Positions 46,131-55,124 are shown, numbered from the stretch's first letter. The stretch is 64,000 bases of DNA from Pollutimonas sp963712655 (GCA_963712655.1 CAVQIT010000006.1:310001-374000), one strand, 5' to 3'. Numbers and translations are program-made. The notes: generated from the letters alone by a model not told the origin.

Positions 46131-47642
46131 GTGGCCACCGTAAAAGAAGAAGTAGAGAGGATAAGACTACTCGCGACCACGACCACTAAAAAGCCAGAGT
46201 CATTCACCGATGTAATGACTCGCATAACAGGAAAAGAATACAAACCGCTCACGCAAGCAACCCCGTACGAGGAAGTACTTGCGCACTACACCCTACCCTT
46301 TCCGCTCTACCCCTTCCAGGTGGAGGATGTAAACGCCCTGGGTCCCGAGTCCAAAGTTGGGCTTTACTGGGATATGGGTACAGGCAAGACCATCACGGCC
46401 ATAGTGATGACCCTGCTGAAGTTCATCACTGACAGGGCTGATCGAGCGGTGGTGATTATGCCTCCCATCCTCTTGGACCAGTGGGCAAAGATTCTGACCA
46501 GCATCGGTGTCTCGGTGCAAATCTACAGAGGGACGCCGGCAGTCCGAAATCGGCTCCAACTTGGAACTGCTCAGTTCACACTTGTGGGGCTACAGATATT
46601 CAAGAAGGAGAGCGAACGATTCTCGGCAGAGTTCGATCAAAGCACCGCGGTGCTCTTGGATGAAGCGCATAGCGTGAAGAATGTCGCCTCGGAGAACTAC
46701 AAAAAGTTCACCCAGTTCACTGCGGATAAGTCGATCCTTTTGATGACGGGTACTCCGGTGTCCTCGCCAGAGGATGGATACGCGTACATCAAGCAAATAG
46801 CTCCAACGGTGTACCGCACCAAGGGCCAGTTCCTAAACATTCATGCCGGCGAGCGTGACTTCTTCAACCAAATCATCTCCTGGAAGAACCTGGACGTGTT
46901 GGCTGAAAACATGAAGATCAACACGAGCCGCGTATTGAAGGAGGACGTGCTCAAGGATCTGCCAGAGGTCACGTACACCCCTCTTTTCTACCAGCTCGAT
47001 CCAGGGCACGCAGCGCTCTATAAGAAGCTTGCAGAGGAGCAACTTCTGCAAATCGGTGAGGGCAAGTTGGACGCCACGGGCACTTCAAAGCTCTACCACG
47101 CCCTTGGCCAGATCATCTGCAACTATGACTATTTCTCAGGTGACCCCACCAACAGGTCCACCTGCTTTGATGTCCTAGACCAGACACTTGACGAACTCGG
47201 CCCCACGGCCAAGCTAGTGGTGTTTGCAACCTACAAGATGACCAACCGAAAGCTGCTGGAGTACCTGCAAAAGTACGGTGCCGTCGCAGCCTATGGCGAT
47301 CAGACGATCACTCAGAACATGCGAGCCGTCGATATGTTCGTTGCCAATCCAGACTGCAGGGTCTTCGTGGCGCAGCCCACTTCAGTCGGTACAGGGGTGG
47401 ACGGGCTGCAGGCAGTGTGCAGGGACGGCCTGTTCCTTGAGATTCCCACGGTGCGCGACTTCCACCAAGGCGTTGACCGGCTGCACCGGCAAGGGCAAAA
47501 GAACGGCGTCCACATCAGGATCGCCACCGCCGAAGGCACTGTCCAAGTGCGGCACCAAAAAAACCTCCTTGACAAAGACGAACTCGTTAACCACGTGGTT
47601 CGCAACGTTGAGGATCTTCGAGCCGCTATATACGGACGGTGA
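46131..47642 (+). CDS. SNF2-type DEAH-box helicase / translocase
   Basis: 503 residues from GTG at 46131 with GGGGAGG upstream. Superfamily 2 motifs in order: Walker A DMGTGKT (81-87), DEAH box LLDEAH (near 175), motif III LMTGTPV, motif V VGTGVDGLQAV, motif VI DFHQGVDRLHRQGQ. This motif VI is SNF2-like. Such phage enzymes remodel or translocate on DNA in replication or recombination. It starts the replication block and is followed by an HNH endonuclease. Confidence 0.9.
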   Translation: MATVKEEVERIRLLATTTTKKPESFTDVMTRITGKEYKPLTQATPYEEVLAHYTLPFPLYPFQVEDVNALGPESKVGLYWDMGTGKTITAIVMTLLKFITDRADRAVVIMPPILLDQWAKILTSIGVSVQIYRGTPAVRNRLQLGTAQFTLVGLQIFKKESERFSAEFDQSTAVLLDEAHSVKNVASENYKKFTQFTADKSILLMTGTPVSSPEDGYAYIKQIAPTVYRTKGQFLNIHAGERDFFNQIISWKNLDVLAENMKINTSRVLKEDVLKDLPEVTYTPLFYQLDPGHAALYKKLAEEQLLQIGEGKLDATGTSKLYHALGQIICNYDYFSGDPTNRSTCFDVLDQTLDELGPTAKLVVFATYKMTNRKLLEYLQKYGAVAAYGDQTITQNMRAVDMFVANPDCRVFVAQPTSVGTGVDGLQAVCRDGLFLEIPTVRDFHQGVDRLHRQGQKNGVHIRIATAEGTVQVRHQKNLLDKDELVNHVVRNVEDLRAAIYGR

Positions 47643-47643
47643 A

Positions 47644-48327
47644 ATGAACTTACCTAAGAAAGTGAACGATTTGAGGGGCCAAGTGTTTGGTCGCTTAACT
47701 GTTCTAACGTTGGACAAGACAACCGTGCACGGCGCCTCATGGTTGTGCAGATGCTCCTGCGGCACGGAGAAAGTGGTGCGTAACGACAGCCTAAGAACCG
47801 GCAACACAAAATCTTGCGGGTGCCTTCAAAAGGAGGCAGCTGCCAGCGCAAACACAACCCACGGTCTCTGCAGAAGCAGGTCCTACAGTAGTTGGAGGCA
47901 CCTGGTTTCCAGGGGCGCAAGCTCAAGCAACAAAGCCGCTAAGTACTACACCTCGCGGGGTATAGGCGTTTGTAAAGAATGGCTGGCGTTTGAGAATTTC
48001 TACGCGGATATGGGAGACCCTCCCGAGGGGATGACCATAGAGCGTATAGATAATGACCGCGGTTACTCCCCGGACAACTGTAAATGGGCGACTCGGTCCG
48101 AGCAGTGCCTTAACCGAGGGGAGAACAGGAACAACACTTCTGGCTTTAGGGGCGTTAGTTTCCGAAAATCTCGAAATGCATGGGAGGCGCGCATAGGACA
48201 CAACTACAAGAGTTTTAACTTGGGGCTGCACGCCTCTAAGGAACTTGCCGCCCTCGCCTACAACGCAGCCGCTATCAAATACCACGGCGCCAACGCCAAA
48301 CTAAACCAAATCTCTCAAGGAGGTTGA
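47644..48327 (+). CDS. HNH-AP2 homing endonuclease
   Basis: 227 residues, ATG at 47644, two bases after the helicase stop. An N-terminal Cys-rich region (WLCRCSCGTEKVV ... SCGC) is followed by an HNH core (MTIERIDNDRGYSPDNCKWA, about 110-150) and a C-terminal AP2 DNA-binding domain (SGFRGVSFRKSRNAWEARIG, to the end). Free-standing HNH-AP2 enzymes spread between phages and usually have no phage function. It is wedged between helicase and the 48329 gene. Confidence 0.9.
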   Translation: MNLPKKVNDLRGQVFGRLTVLTLDKTTVHGASWLCRCSCGTEKVVRNDSLRTGNTKSCGCLQKEAAASANTTHGLCRSRSYSSWRHLVSRGASSSNKAAKYYTSRGIGVCKEWLAFENFYADMGDPPEGMTIERIDNDRGYSPDNCKWATRSEQCLNRGENRNNTSGFRGVSFRKSRNAWEARIGHNYKSFNLGLHASKELAALAYNAAAIKYHGANAKLNQISQGG

Positions 48328-48328
48328 T

Positions 48329-48493
48329 GTGCAAACTTTACACCCTTACACCGTTGTAGGTGTCTACGAGGACGACCATGCACGGTGGGCGGACTCTTTC
48401 TATGCAAGTAGTCCAGAGGACGCAGAAGACCAGGTGCCCAGCGGGATCATCGTGGCCGGCGTGTTCGAGGGCGAAATCTACGCTGTACTTTAA
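48329..48493 (+). CDS. Small hypothetical protein (GTG start)
   Basis: 54 residues from GTG at 48329 with AAGGAGG nine bases before it. YTVVGVYEDDHARWADSFYA, EDAEDQVPSGIIVAGVFEG: an acidic alpha/beta protein common in phages. Function unknown. Confidence 0.65.
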   Translation: MQTLHPYTVVGVYEDDHARWADSFYASSPEDAEDQVPSGIIVAGVFEGEIYAVL

Positions 48494-48507
48494 CAAGGAG
48501 AGCAAAA

Positions 48508-48900
48508 ATGGAACAAATCACCAGCACCCAAGTACCTGACAACCAACGGCCCAGCTTTATTGTTGGCAAAATAGGCAACCTGTTCATACCCTTCGAGCAG
48601 GAGGTCTACAGAACCGCTGGCGCCTACTCGCAATACGAAGGCGGATACTGGGAGTTCCACCAGCTTTCCAATGGCGGCTTCTACATGGCGCCGGATAACG
48701 ACACGCTCTACCATTTTGAGAACACAGAAAACTACAGCGACGTAGACCTCAGCAGCGAGGCACTTGGCATTGTGGCCTGCCTATATGCCTTCTCGCGCAT
48801 GTCGTTCACCTACGCCAGCCTGGGCGACTTCTACCACAAGCTGCGCGATTTTGCACAAGCCCACCCTGAGGCCGGCGCTATTTTTGAGGCCATTGACTGA
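48508..48900 (+). CDS. ArdB/KlcA-type antirestriction protein
   Basis: 130 residues, ATG at 48508 with AAGGAGA upstream. EGGYWEFHQLSNGGFYMAP and LSSEALGIVACLYAFSRMSF match the ArdB/KlcA family, known from plasmids and phages for protecting incoming DNA from type I restriction. Length is close to the usual 140. It overlaps the next gene by one base. Activity here is inferred from the family. Confidence 0.82.
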   Translation: MEQITSTQVPDNQRPSFIVGKIGNLFIPFEQEVYRTAGAYSQYEGGYWEFHQLSNGGFYMAPDNDTLYHFENTENYSDVDLSSEALGIVACLYAFSRMSFTYASLGDFYHKLRDFAQAHPEAGAIFEAID

Positions 48901-49352
48901 TGAGTTCAAACAAGAACATGCCACCACCGCTGGCCGCCGTGAACGATTTTTGGAACCGTTCCATCACCTACAAGGCCGAACAAGGCAAGGATGTATGGCA
49001 AACCCCTGCCGAAACCATCGCACTAGGCACAGGGGATTGTGAGGATTACGCCATTGGCAAGTATTTCACGCTCCGGGCATTGGGCTTTCTGGGTATACCA
49101 ATGAGTGTGTGGACATTGAAACTGGAAGGTGCGGGCGCCCACTGCTTACTTACAGTAAATGGCTGGGCACTTGACAACTTCGCCAAGGATATAGTGTCGA
49201 TGACTCAACGAGTGGATGTCACAGCTATTGTCCGATCCTCCACCAAGGACAAGCCCGACGATCCAAGGTTTGCGGCCATGTTGGCAAGATTGGCTTCGGA
49301 TGAGGATAGCAGCGAGATCCTGAAATTTATCCCAAACCCTTTGAGTAATTAG
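48900..49352 (+). CDS. Transglutaminase-like cysteine protease (BTLCP type)
   Basis: 150 residues, ATG at 48900. WQTPAETIALGTGDCEDYAIGKY gives the nucleophile Cys47; AGAHCLLTV supplies His81 and WALDNF Asp92, the complete triad of bacterial transglutaminase-like cysteine proteinases. Two domains are not visible and there is no signal peptide, so it acts in the cytoplasm. Phage homologues have no known target. It directly follows the antirestriction gene. Confidence 0.82.
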   Translation: MSSNKNMPPPLAAVNDFWNRSITYKAEQGKDVWQTPAETIALGTGDCEDYAIGKYFTLRALGFLGIPMSVWTLKLEGAGAHCLLTVNGWALDNFAKDIVSMTQRVDVTAIVRSSTKDKPDDPRFAAMLARLASDEDSSEILKFIPNPLSN

Positions 49353-49374
49353 ATTTAACCAAGGACTAATAACA

Positions 49375-49671
49375 ATGAAAAAGACAGTCACCGTCACAAT
49401 AGAAAAACAGATCGAAATAGAAATCCCCGATCAACTGCTGACGCCTGAGTACATCAAGGAGTTCAGCAGCATAATGTGGGAGGTTGACGAACCCGAAGAT
49501 CTGATTACCTATGTGGCCCGCAAGGTGTTTGAAGATGATGACTATCACATTGAAGGCATGGGCAAGCCAGGCGGCTTCCATCACAAAGATAGCGGAACCG
49601 CCGACATCTTCTACAGCATTCTGTATGAACATATTGAAGTCGATATCGACGGCGAGACCCACTATGACTAA
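49375..49671 (+). CDS. Hypothetical phage protein
   Basis: 98 residues, ATG at 49375 after AAGGACTAATAAC. Beta start (KKTVTVTIEKQIEIEIPD) then an acidic helical half with GKPGGFHHKDSG. Overlaps the next gene by 8 bases. Confidence 0.66.
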   Translation: MKKTVTVTIEKQIEIEIPDQLLTPEYIKEFSSIMWEVDEPEDLITYVARKVFEDDDYHIEGMGKPGGFHHKDSGTADIFYSILYEHIEVDIDGETHYD

Positions 49672-49969
49672 GATTGATCTCAACGACGGCAAGTACACAG
49701 TCATCCACGAAAACGGAGTCAACCTCCACGCTCTGAGGCACGGTAAGCCGTGGAGAGATCTACCCGGAGATGGACTGATCCTTTCCCTCGTTCAGCGCGT
49801 TGAGGAACTTGAGGAACTGTGCGCCGAGGCGTACCAAGTTGTCGGAATACTTGCTGTCGAATGCGGCCGCTTTGGTGCCGACGACACCGATAAGATTCTG
49901 GACAATCTGAGCCAGTTGAAAATGCTTCACAGTGATGTGTTGCCCTTTGCCAGCAAGGATACAACTTAA
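49664..49969 (+). CDS. Hypothetical phage protein
   Basis: 101 residues, ATG at 49664; the longer in-frame ORF begins in other genes. Beta hairpin start (KIDLNDGKYTVIHENGVNLH) and a Leu/Glu helix. Last gene before the primase leader region. Confidence 0.66.
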   Translation: MTKIDLNDGKYTVIHENGVNLHALRHGKPWRDLPGDGLILSLVQRVEELEELCAEAYQVVGILAVECGRFGADDTDKILDNLSQLKMLHSDVLPFASKDTT

Positions 49970-49986
49970 ATAAAACAGTGTAAACC

Positions 49987-50016
49987 TTGACCAAACCCAC
50001 GTAACAAGGCCAAAAT
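49987..50016 (+). promoter_or_regulatory. Possible promoter upstream of the primase gene
   Basis: TTGACC, an 18-base spacer and CAAAAT. The -10 is a weak match; listed because the 143-base gap here otherwise holds no gene except a 16-codon leader ORF. Confidence 0.25.
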
Positions 50017-50053
50017 AACAACCCCAACCCAATAAAAATAACAAGGGATTTCA

Positions 50054-50104
50054 ATGAAAACTTCCAATCGCATACTCGAACCTGACACCAAGACCCCACA
50101 CTAG
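50054..50104 (+). CDS. Possible 16-residue leader peptide
   Basis: ATG at 50054 with AAGGG upstream, stop at 50102-50104, eight bases before the primase ATG. The primase Shine-Dalgarno sequence AGGGG overlaps the end of this ORF, so the two could be translationally coupled. No known function. Confidence 0.35.
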   Translation: MKTSNRILEPDTKTPH

Positions 50105-50112
50105 GGGTCGCT

Positions 50113-53013
50113 ATGGCCTGGGTATTCTACTGGCAGAAAACGCCCGAGTCGGCGTGGGAACTCGCTGACTCCAAGAACCGCAGCAAGATCATCGCTGACA
50201 AGTCCCCCCCGTTCGTGACCATCCTTGACCTCAATACCGAGATCGAAGACGAAATGAGCCGGGAACAACTTGGCGATGTCCATTACCGCGGCCCACTTTA
50301 CTTTGACTTCGACTCAGACTCTATTGAAGAAGTCATCCCTCAGTTCCAGAAATTCCTCTCCAAGCTAACCGAAATCGAAATCGACCTTCGGCAAGTGGAG
50401 CTGTACGCATCAGGCGGCAAGGGTTTCCACGTTATCGTCCCGATGGAAATCTTCGTGCAGAAGCCCAGCACGGCCGGCTACACCTTTCTCCCCCAGGTGT
50501 ACAAGGAGATCGCCCAGGAGTTCTACGTTGACTGCCTGGACATGCGCGTCTATTCCGCAAGGAAAGGCCGGATGTTCCGGGTTGCCAATGTCGAGCGAAC
50601 CAATGGCCGCTTCAAAGTACCGCTGTCGGTGGAAGAAGCTCGCACAATCACGGTCGACAAGTACGCGGAGCTGACATCGGCACCAAGGCAGTCCTTCGTG
50701 GTGGAAGCTCCGACTTTCAACGACTCCCTGGCCCTGACTTTTACCAAGTCCCGTGACAAGGTAAAAAAGGCGGTCGCCGCCAGGCGCAACAGTAAGTCGG
50801 ACGAAAAGCTCATCGCGACGTTCAATGGAGACTTCCCATCAAGCGTCAAGCTCCTGGGCAGCGGCATTGTGACCCGGGAAGGTGTCGGATTCCAGAAACT
50901 GGCCACACAGCTTGCGATCACCGCGCACGCTCTGGGCCAGTCCGAGGAACAGCTTCTCGCTATCTGCGAAGGAGTGATCCAAAACCACAAAGGTGATGGA
51001 AGTCGCTACGGCACGGCGCAAAAACGACAGAAAGAGCTTCGCCGCATGTATCACTACATGCACGACAACCCTTGCTATGAGTTCTCAGCAGGAGGCATCA
51101 AGGCCTGCTTAGCCGTCGGCACGCCCACCCAAGACCTCAATCAGCATATTGAGGACGAGACAGGCGTACTGGAAGACGATGAAGAACTTGAGATCAACGA
51201 CGCTATCAGCAAGGGCGTCCGCTTCAACAAATTCGGGATGCACTGCAAAGTCTATGACAAGGAGACCAAGGAGCATAGCCTCATGAAAGTGTCCGAACTT
51301 GGCATTGACGGCGTGGCCTTACTCCAAGATGTCGGCAGCGGCGTCATAGGGTATGAGTACAACTCGTACGTCAACGGCGTCTACAAAGGCAGAAGGAAGG
51401 TACAGATGAACACGTTTAACTCTGCAAATTCAGTGCAGATCGCAATGGGAGGGCCAGAGAGCACGACCATCCAGATATCAGATCCTCAGGCCAAAGGCAT
51501 GATGGACCTTATGCGCAAAAACGCTGAGAAGTCCAAGCAGATCGTGACCGCCGTTCCTCGGGAGGGTCTGGATATCGTGCAGTTACCGAGCACCGAAGAT
51601 GATGAAGACCGCTACGAGGTCATCTACGCATCTCAAGGTGTCGGCGGGGTGCTGTCCCCCATGGGCAATACCTACAGGCTGAACACGGCTTATGGGTCTG
51701 AGGGGGAACTTCGGTCGGACCTGTTGAAGGCGCCCGCGCTTGAAGACAATGAGGAGACACGCAAGTTCTTCGACCTGTTCTTCACGCTGCACCCCAAGGA
51801 TGTGATGTCCCGCACTTTTGGCTACTACCTGGCATGCTTCCTGTGCCAGCTACTGCGCAAGGAATTTCACCAATTCCCCGTGCTGCAGGTCTTCGGGCAG
51901 TCCGGCGCCGGCAAGACATCGTTTAACCAGCTATGCACGAACCTGCACTATTACAAACGGCTACCCCCCGTTTGGGCAGCCAACAGCGTCACACCCTTCG
52001 TTCTCCAAGCCCTTCTGCAGAGTTCGGCATCCCTGCCCGTCTTGTTCGACGAGTTCAAGACCCAGGAACTTGGCCCTAGGCGATCCCAAGAGTTCCTAAT
52101 GGTGGTGCGCAACAACTACACCAACAACTCTGGGGGTAAGGGCCGGGTTTCCAGGGATGCTGGCGCCTCAACACTTGGCATCACGCCCTCGGCCAATGCG
52201 GCACCGCTGGTGTTTATGACCGAGCAAAAGGAAGCACAAACCGCCGTCGTCGACCGATCCATTGAGGTCTCAATGGAGGTCAAGCAGGAAGGGCTTGAGG
52301 GGGAGGAATTCCTCTACTGTGTGAAAAATCGCAAGATCCTCGGGCAGTTTGGGCATATCGTGGTGCAACATGTTTTGACCACGGACCTCGCTAAGCTTAA
52401 CGACGACCTGATGGGCTTTCGACGCCAACTGCAAGGCCAGATCACCCGGCCAAGCACCGCCCGACCTGTCTATAACAACTCAGTCGTGCTAGTCGGCCTG
52501 GATTTGGGTCAGAAAGCTATGTCTGCGATATTCGGCACCAGGTACGACGAAACCTTTGAAGGCCTGAAGAATGAGATTCTCGCCAACATCGATAAGTCGC
52601 TGCCTATCAACCTGAGCGAACCAAGCAAAGTCATGGATGCTCTGGCAGCTATGAGTTCGTTGTCCGAGAACGACCACTTCCGCATCGTCATTGGGGTGGA
52701 CTACCTCCCGGCGACTGACCCAGTAACACGAGAAGCATGCGTGGAGATACACCTGCGCAACGCCTGGGACAAATACTCACGTCACAAGCGAGCCCAGGGT
52801 GAGCAACTGCTCTACGCATCGGAAGCGGCCTTTGTCATTGGGCTCACCCGGCACCGCGCCGCAGTGGACACAGTTTGCGCCAAGTCTGACCTCAAAGGGG
52901 GCAAGCCATCGGTCAAGGTGGTTCGCTACAGCCTAAAAACGCTCTACGACGAACATGTTGAGGAGTTCAAAGACCTTGAAAAGGAGGCACTTTCAAAACT
53001 ATTTATTGCATAA
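50113..53013 (+). CDS. Archaeo-eukaryotic-type primase fused to helicase
   Basis: 966 residues, ATG at 50113. Residues 1-200 show an AEP fold: DFDSDS with Asp65-x-Asp67 (metal), SGGKGFHVIVP (about 100-110) and CLDMRVYSARKGRMFRV. The middle is a linker. Around 595-603 GQSGAGKTS is Walker A and around 642-650 LPVLFDEFK is Walker B, so an ATPase/helicase domain fills the C-terminal half. Such fused primase-helicases start and unwind replication forks. The gene starts the core replication run with SSB, exonuclease and polymerase. Confidence 0.88.
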   Translation: MAWVFYWQKTPESAWELADSKNRSKIIADKSPPFVTILDLNTEIEDEMSREQLGDVHYRGPLYFDFDSDSIEEVIPQFQKFLSKLTEIEIDLRQVELYASGGKGFHVIVPMEIFVQKPSTAGYTFLPQVYKEIAQEFYVDCLDMRVYSARKGRMFRVANVERTNGRFKVPLSVEEARTITVDKYAELTSAPRQSFVVEAPTFNDSLALTFTKSRDKVKKAVAARRNSKSDEKLIATFNGDFPSSVKLLGSGIVTREGVGFQKLATQLAITAHALGQSEEQLLAICEGVIQNHKGDGSRYGTAQKRQKELRRMYHYMHDNPCYEFSAGGIKACLAVGTPTQDLNQHIEDETGVLEDDEELEINDAISKGVRFNKFGMHCKVYDKETKEHSLMKVSELGIDGVALLQDVGSGVIGYEYNSYVNGVYKGRRKVQMNTFNSANSVQIAMGGPESTTIQISDPQAKGMMDLMRKNAEKSKQIVTAVPREGLDIVQLPSTEDDEDRYEVIYASQGVGGVLSPMGNTYRLNTAYGSEGELRSDLLKAPALEDNEETRKFFDLFFTLHPKDVMSRTFGYYLACFLCQLLRKEFHQFPVLQVFGQSGAGKTSFNQLCTNLHYYKRLPPVWAANSVTPFVLQALLQSSASLPVLFDEFKTQELGPRRSQEFLMVVRNNYTNNSGGKGRVSRDAGASTLGITPSANAAPLVFMTEQKEAQTAVVDRSIEVSMEVKQEGLEGEEFLYCVKNRKILGQFGHIVVQHVLTTDLAKLNDDLMGFRRQLQGQITRPSTARPVYNNSVVLVGLDLGQKAMSAIFGTRYDETFEGLKNEILANIDKSLPINLSEPSKVMDALAAMSSLSENDHFRIVIGVDYLPATDPVTREACVEIHLRNAWDKYSRHKRAQGEQLLYASEAAFVIGLTRHRAAVDTVCAKSDLKGGKPSVKVVRYSLKTLYDEHVEEFKDLEKEALSKLFIA

Positions 53014-53076
53014 ATTAAATTTATTTTGTACACTTCAATCCCTGGTAACCAACAACAACTACAACGGAGCCCACAA

Positions 53077-53859
53077 ATGGCACTAACCAAAAAGACCCCA
53101 GCACCCACACCCACTTTCGAATCCGAAGATCCAAATCCGAACGCCGCAGAGACGCAAACCGTTGCCGCTGCACCAGTCGTTGAGCAGGTCCAGGTCGCAT
53201 CCCCTGCTGATAAAGTTGCCGCCACCACTGCGATTGCTAAGGCTCAGACCTCTGCAATTGCTGCCACCGGCAAGAACAAATTCTCTGCGGCCCTGACCCA
53301 CCTGGAGTACCAGCTTGAGCTGGAGCATGTCAAGGCCCTTGGCGTCGGCACCTTGCCTAAGATGTCTGCCGACCGTGCCGGGTTCGAGATTGGAGAAGGC
53401 AAGGATAAGCTGGAGTATGGTGAGTGGGTTGACTTCAACATCTTCAGCTACAACAAACGCTGGTTGGCTTCAACTGGTGAAGACGGCGAGGATGCAAAAC
53501 CGTTCCTGCGCACTTCATACGACAACGAAACCCTTGAAGGCGAGGTCATGTCGCTCAAGGACTACGTCCAGTACCTGAAGGATGAAGGCCACGCTAAGGC
53601 CAGCGCCCGCATGTACATCGACGTTTGGGGCTTCGTAGTCAATTCGGACAAGCTGGGCCTGGTCGAAGAAGAAGATCGTGAAATGATCCAGCTGCAGTTG
53701 TCACCTGTGTCGGTCAAACAGTTCACCGCTTACCAGCTCCAGGCGGGCATCAAAGCCTCCTTGTCCGGCAAGGTCACCTCTGACACGGTGCGTGCCACTA
53801 TCGACAAGAAGGAGTTCAACGGCAACAAGTTCGCCGCAATGAAGTTCGCCGCGGCCTAA
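53077..53859 (+). CDS. Putative single-stranded DNA-binding protein
   Basis: 260 residues from ATG 53077 (MALTKK) with GGAG seven bases upstream; an upstream ATG at 53026 would add 17 residues without a ribosome site. The N-terminus is Pro/Thr/Ala-rich and disordered (to about 70). Residues 75-255 form a folded domain (GEWVDFNIFSYNKRWLAS, RMYIDVWGFVVNSDKLG). Position between primase and exonuclease suggests SSB, but the motif evidence is weak. A strong terminator follows. Confidence 0.6.
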   Translation: MALTKKTPAPTPTFESEDPNPNAAETQTVAAAPVVEQVQVASPADKVAATTAIAKAQTSAIAATGKNKFSAALTHLEYQLELEHVKALGVGTLPKMSADRAGFEIGEGKDKLEYGEWVDFNIFSYNKRWLASTGEDGEDAKPFLRTSYDNETLEGEVMSLKDYVQYLKDEGHAKASARMYIDVWGFVVNSDKLGLVEEEDREMIQLQLSPVSVKQFTAYQLQAGIKASLSGKVTSDTVRATIDKKEFNGNKFAAMKFAAA

Positions 53860-53872
53860 GCGGTAGCAGTAA

Positions 53873-53898
53873 AGCCTCCCTTCGGGGAGGCTGTTTTT
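53873..53898 (+). terminator. Rho-independent terminator (TTCG loop)
   Basis: AGCCTCCC, TTCG, GGGAGGCT, GTTTTT, 14 bases after the previous stop. Confidence 0.9.
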
Positions 53899-53926
53899 AC
53901 GCTCTCAAATAATAAGGAATAACAAA

Positions 53927-54223
53927 GTGAGCAATAAACAGACACAGCTACACGCTATCGAAAGCGTGTTGGCGGCCTACACCGACCCAAGAGTTGCCCC
54001 TGCACTAGCCAAAGCCTTTGCCGACTCCGTCGAGTCCAACCTCGGGGTAGACCTTGGCTCATTTATTGATCTGAAGTTCGAGGCCGGCACTGGCTATGTG
54101 CCCTCGCCTGACGACGAAATATACGTGGTCTTAGAGGACTGGCCCTTCGGCGGGCTTACAACTGCGGCCCAGGCACTTGCAGAGGCTCATCGCGCCATCC
54201 AACGAGCAAAAGGAGAACGATAA
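53927..54223 (+). CDS. Hypothetical phage protein (GTG start)
   Basis: 98 residues from GTG at 53927 with AATAATAAGGAATAAC before it (AAGGA). Helical, with PDDEIYVVLEDWPFGGLTTA in the middle. Two bases precede the exonuclease gene. Function unknown. Confidence 0.68.
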   Translation: MSNKQTQLHAIESVLAAYTDPRVAPALAKAFADSVESNLGVDLGSFIDLKFEAGTGYVPSPDDEIYVVLEDWPFGGLTTAAQALAEAHRAIQRAKGER

Positions 54224-54225
54224 CA

Positions 54226-54924
54226 ATGCGCTTTCACGTGCTGGATACAGAAACCATCGGCCTAGCACCGCCCGAAGATGGCTCAGGTGTGTGCGAAATA
54301 TCGGTGCGCGAAGTCGATGAGAACTTCAACGAAATCGCCCACCACTATTCCAAGCTCGACCCCGAGGCGCCCATAGCGGCCGGCGCCACCGCTACCCACG
54401 GCATCTTCTACAAGGACGTGGAGGACGAGGCCACTTTGCGTGAGTGGCTTGACATCGTGTTGCCGGAGGACATATGGGCCGAAGGCCAGGAGCCCATCTA
54501 CTTCCTTGCGCATAATGCAAAGTTTGATTTCAAGTTCCTTGACCGCTACATCCAGTGCCCGGTGAAGCTTGTGGACACACTAATGCTGGCACGACGCTAC
54601 TACCCGGATGCAGAGAGCCACAAACTGCAAGTGTTGCGGGTCCTGCTTGAGCTGCCATTCGATGTCACCGATGCACACAGCGCAGGTGGCGACACCGCGG
54701 TACTGCTGAATTTCGTGAAGCGGCTCTGCCAAGACACAGGCTTGACCTTGGCGCAGATCTGCGAAGACGCACAGCGCAAGGAGCCCTTGACCAAGTTCAC
54801 TTTTGGCAAACACAAGGGCCGATTGATCTCTGAAATCAAGAAGGAAGACAAGGGTTACGTCCGGTGGCTACTGGACAAGATGGCAGGCCTCGATCCTGAT
54901 TTACGAGAAGTACTGACCGCTTAA
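54226..54924 (+). CDS. DnaQ-type 3'-5' exonuclease with C-terminal DUF3820-like motif
   Basis: 232 residues, ATG at 54226. DEDDh exonuclease motifs: DTET (7-10), HNAKFDFKFLD, and HSAGGDTAVLLN with its His and Asp. After about residue 190, FTFGKHKGRLISEIKKEDKG resembles the DUF3820 tail found on RNase T-like proteins of phages. It would proofread or process DNA ends. Located in the replication run. Confidence 0.88.
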   Translation: MRFHVLDTETIGLAPPEDGSGVCEISVREVDENFNEIAHHYSKLDPEAPIAAGATATHGIFYKDVEDEATLREWLDIVLPEDIWAEGQEPIYFLAHNAKFDFKFLDRYIQCPVKLVDTLMLARRYYPDAESHKLQVLRVLLELPFDVTDAHSAGGDTAVLLNFVKRLCQDTGLTLAQICEDAQRKEPLTKFTFGKHKGRLISEIKKEDKGYVRWLLDKMAGLDPDLREVLTA

Positions 54925-54947
54925 TTACACAATTTAAGGAGTTCACC

Positions 54948-55118
54948 ATGGGTGGCACACCATCCCCAACCGCATACCAAGCAATGCTCCTGGATGAGTT
55001 CCTAGGAAATCACTGGCAGCTGTTTATCTCCCACATTGCCGGGAACCACGGAGATGATGAGGCCGAGCAGATCGCTGATGAAGTCAGCGAAATGCTTCAA
55101 ACAATCTTCAATCGTTAG
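54948..55118 (+). CDS. Small acidic hypothetical protein
   Basis: 56 residues, ATG at 54948 with TAAGGAG seven bases away. Contains NHWQLFISHIAGNHGDDEAE. Helical; function not recognised. Confidence 0.62.
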   Translation: MGGTPSPTAYQAMLLDEFLGNHWQLFISHIAGNHGDDEAEQIADEVSEMLQTIFNR

Positions 55119-55124
55119 GCCCAC

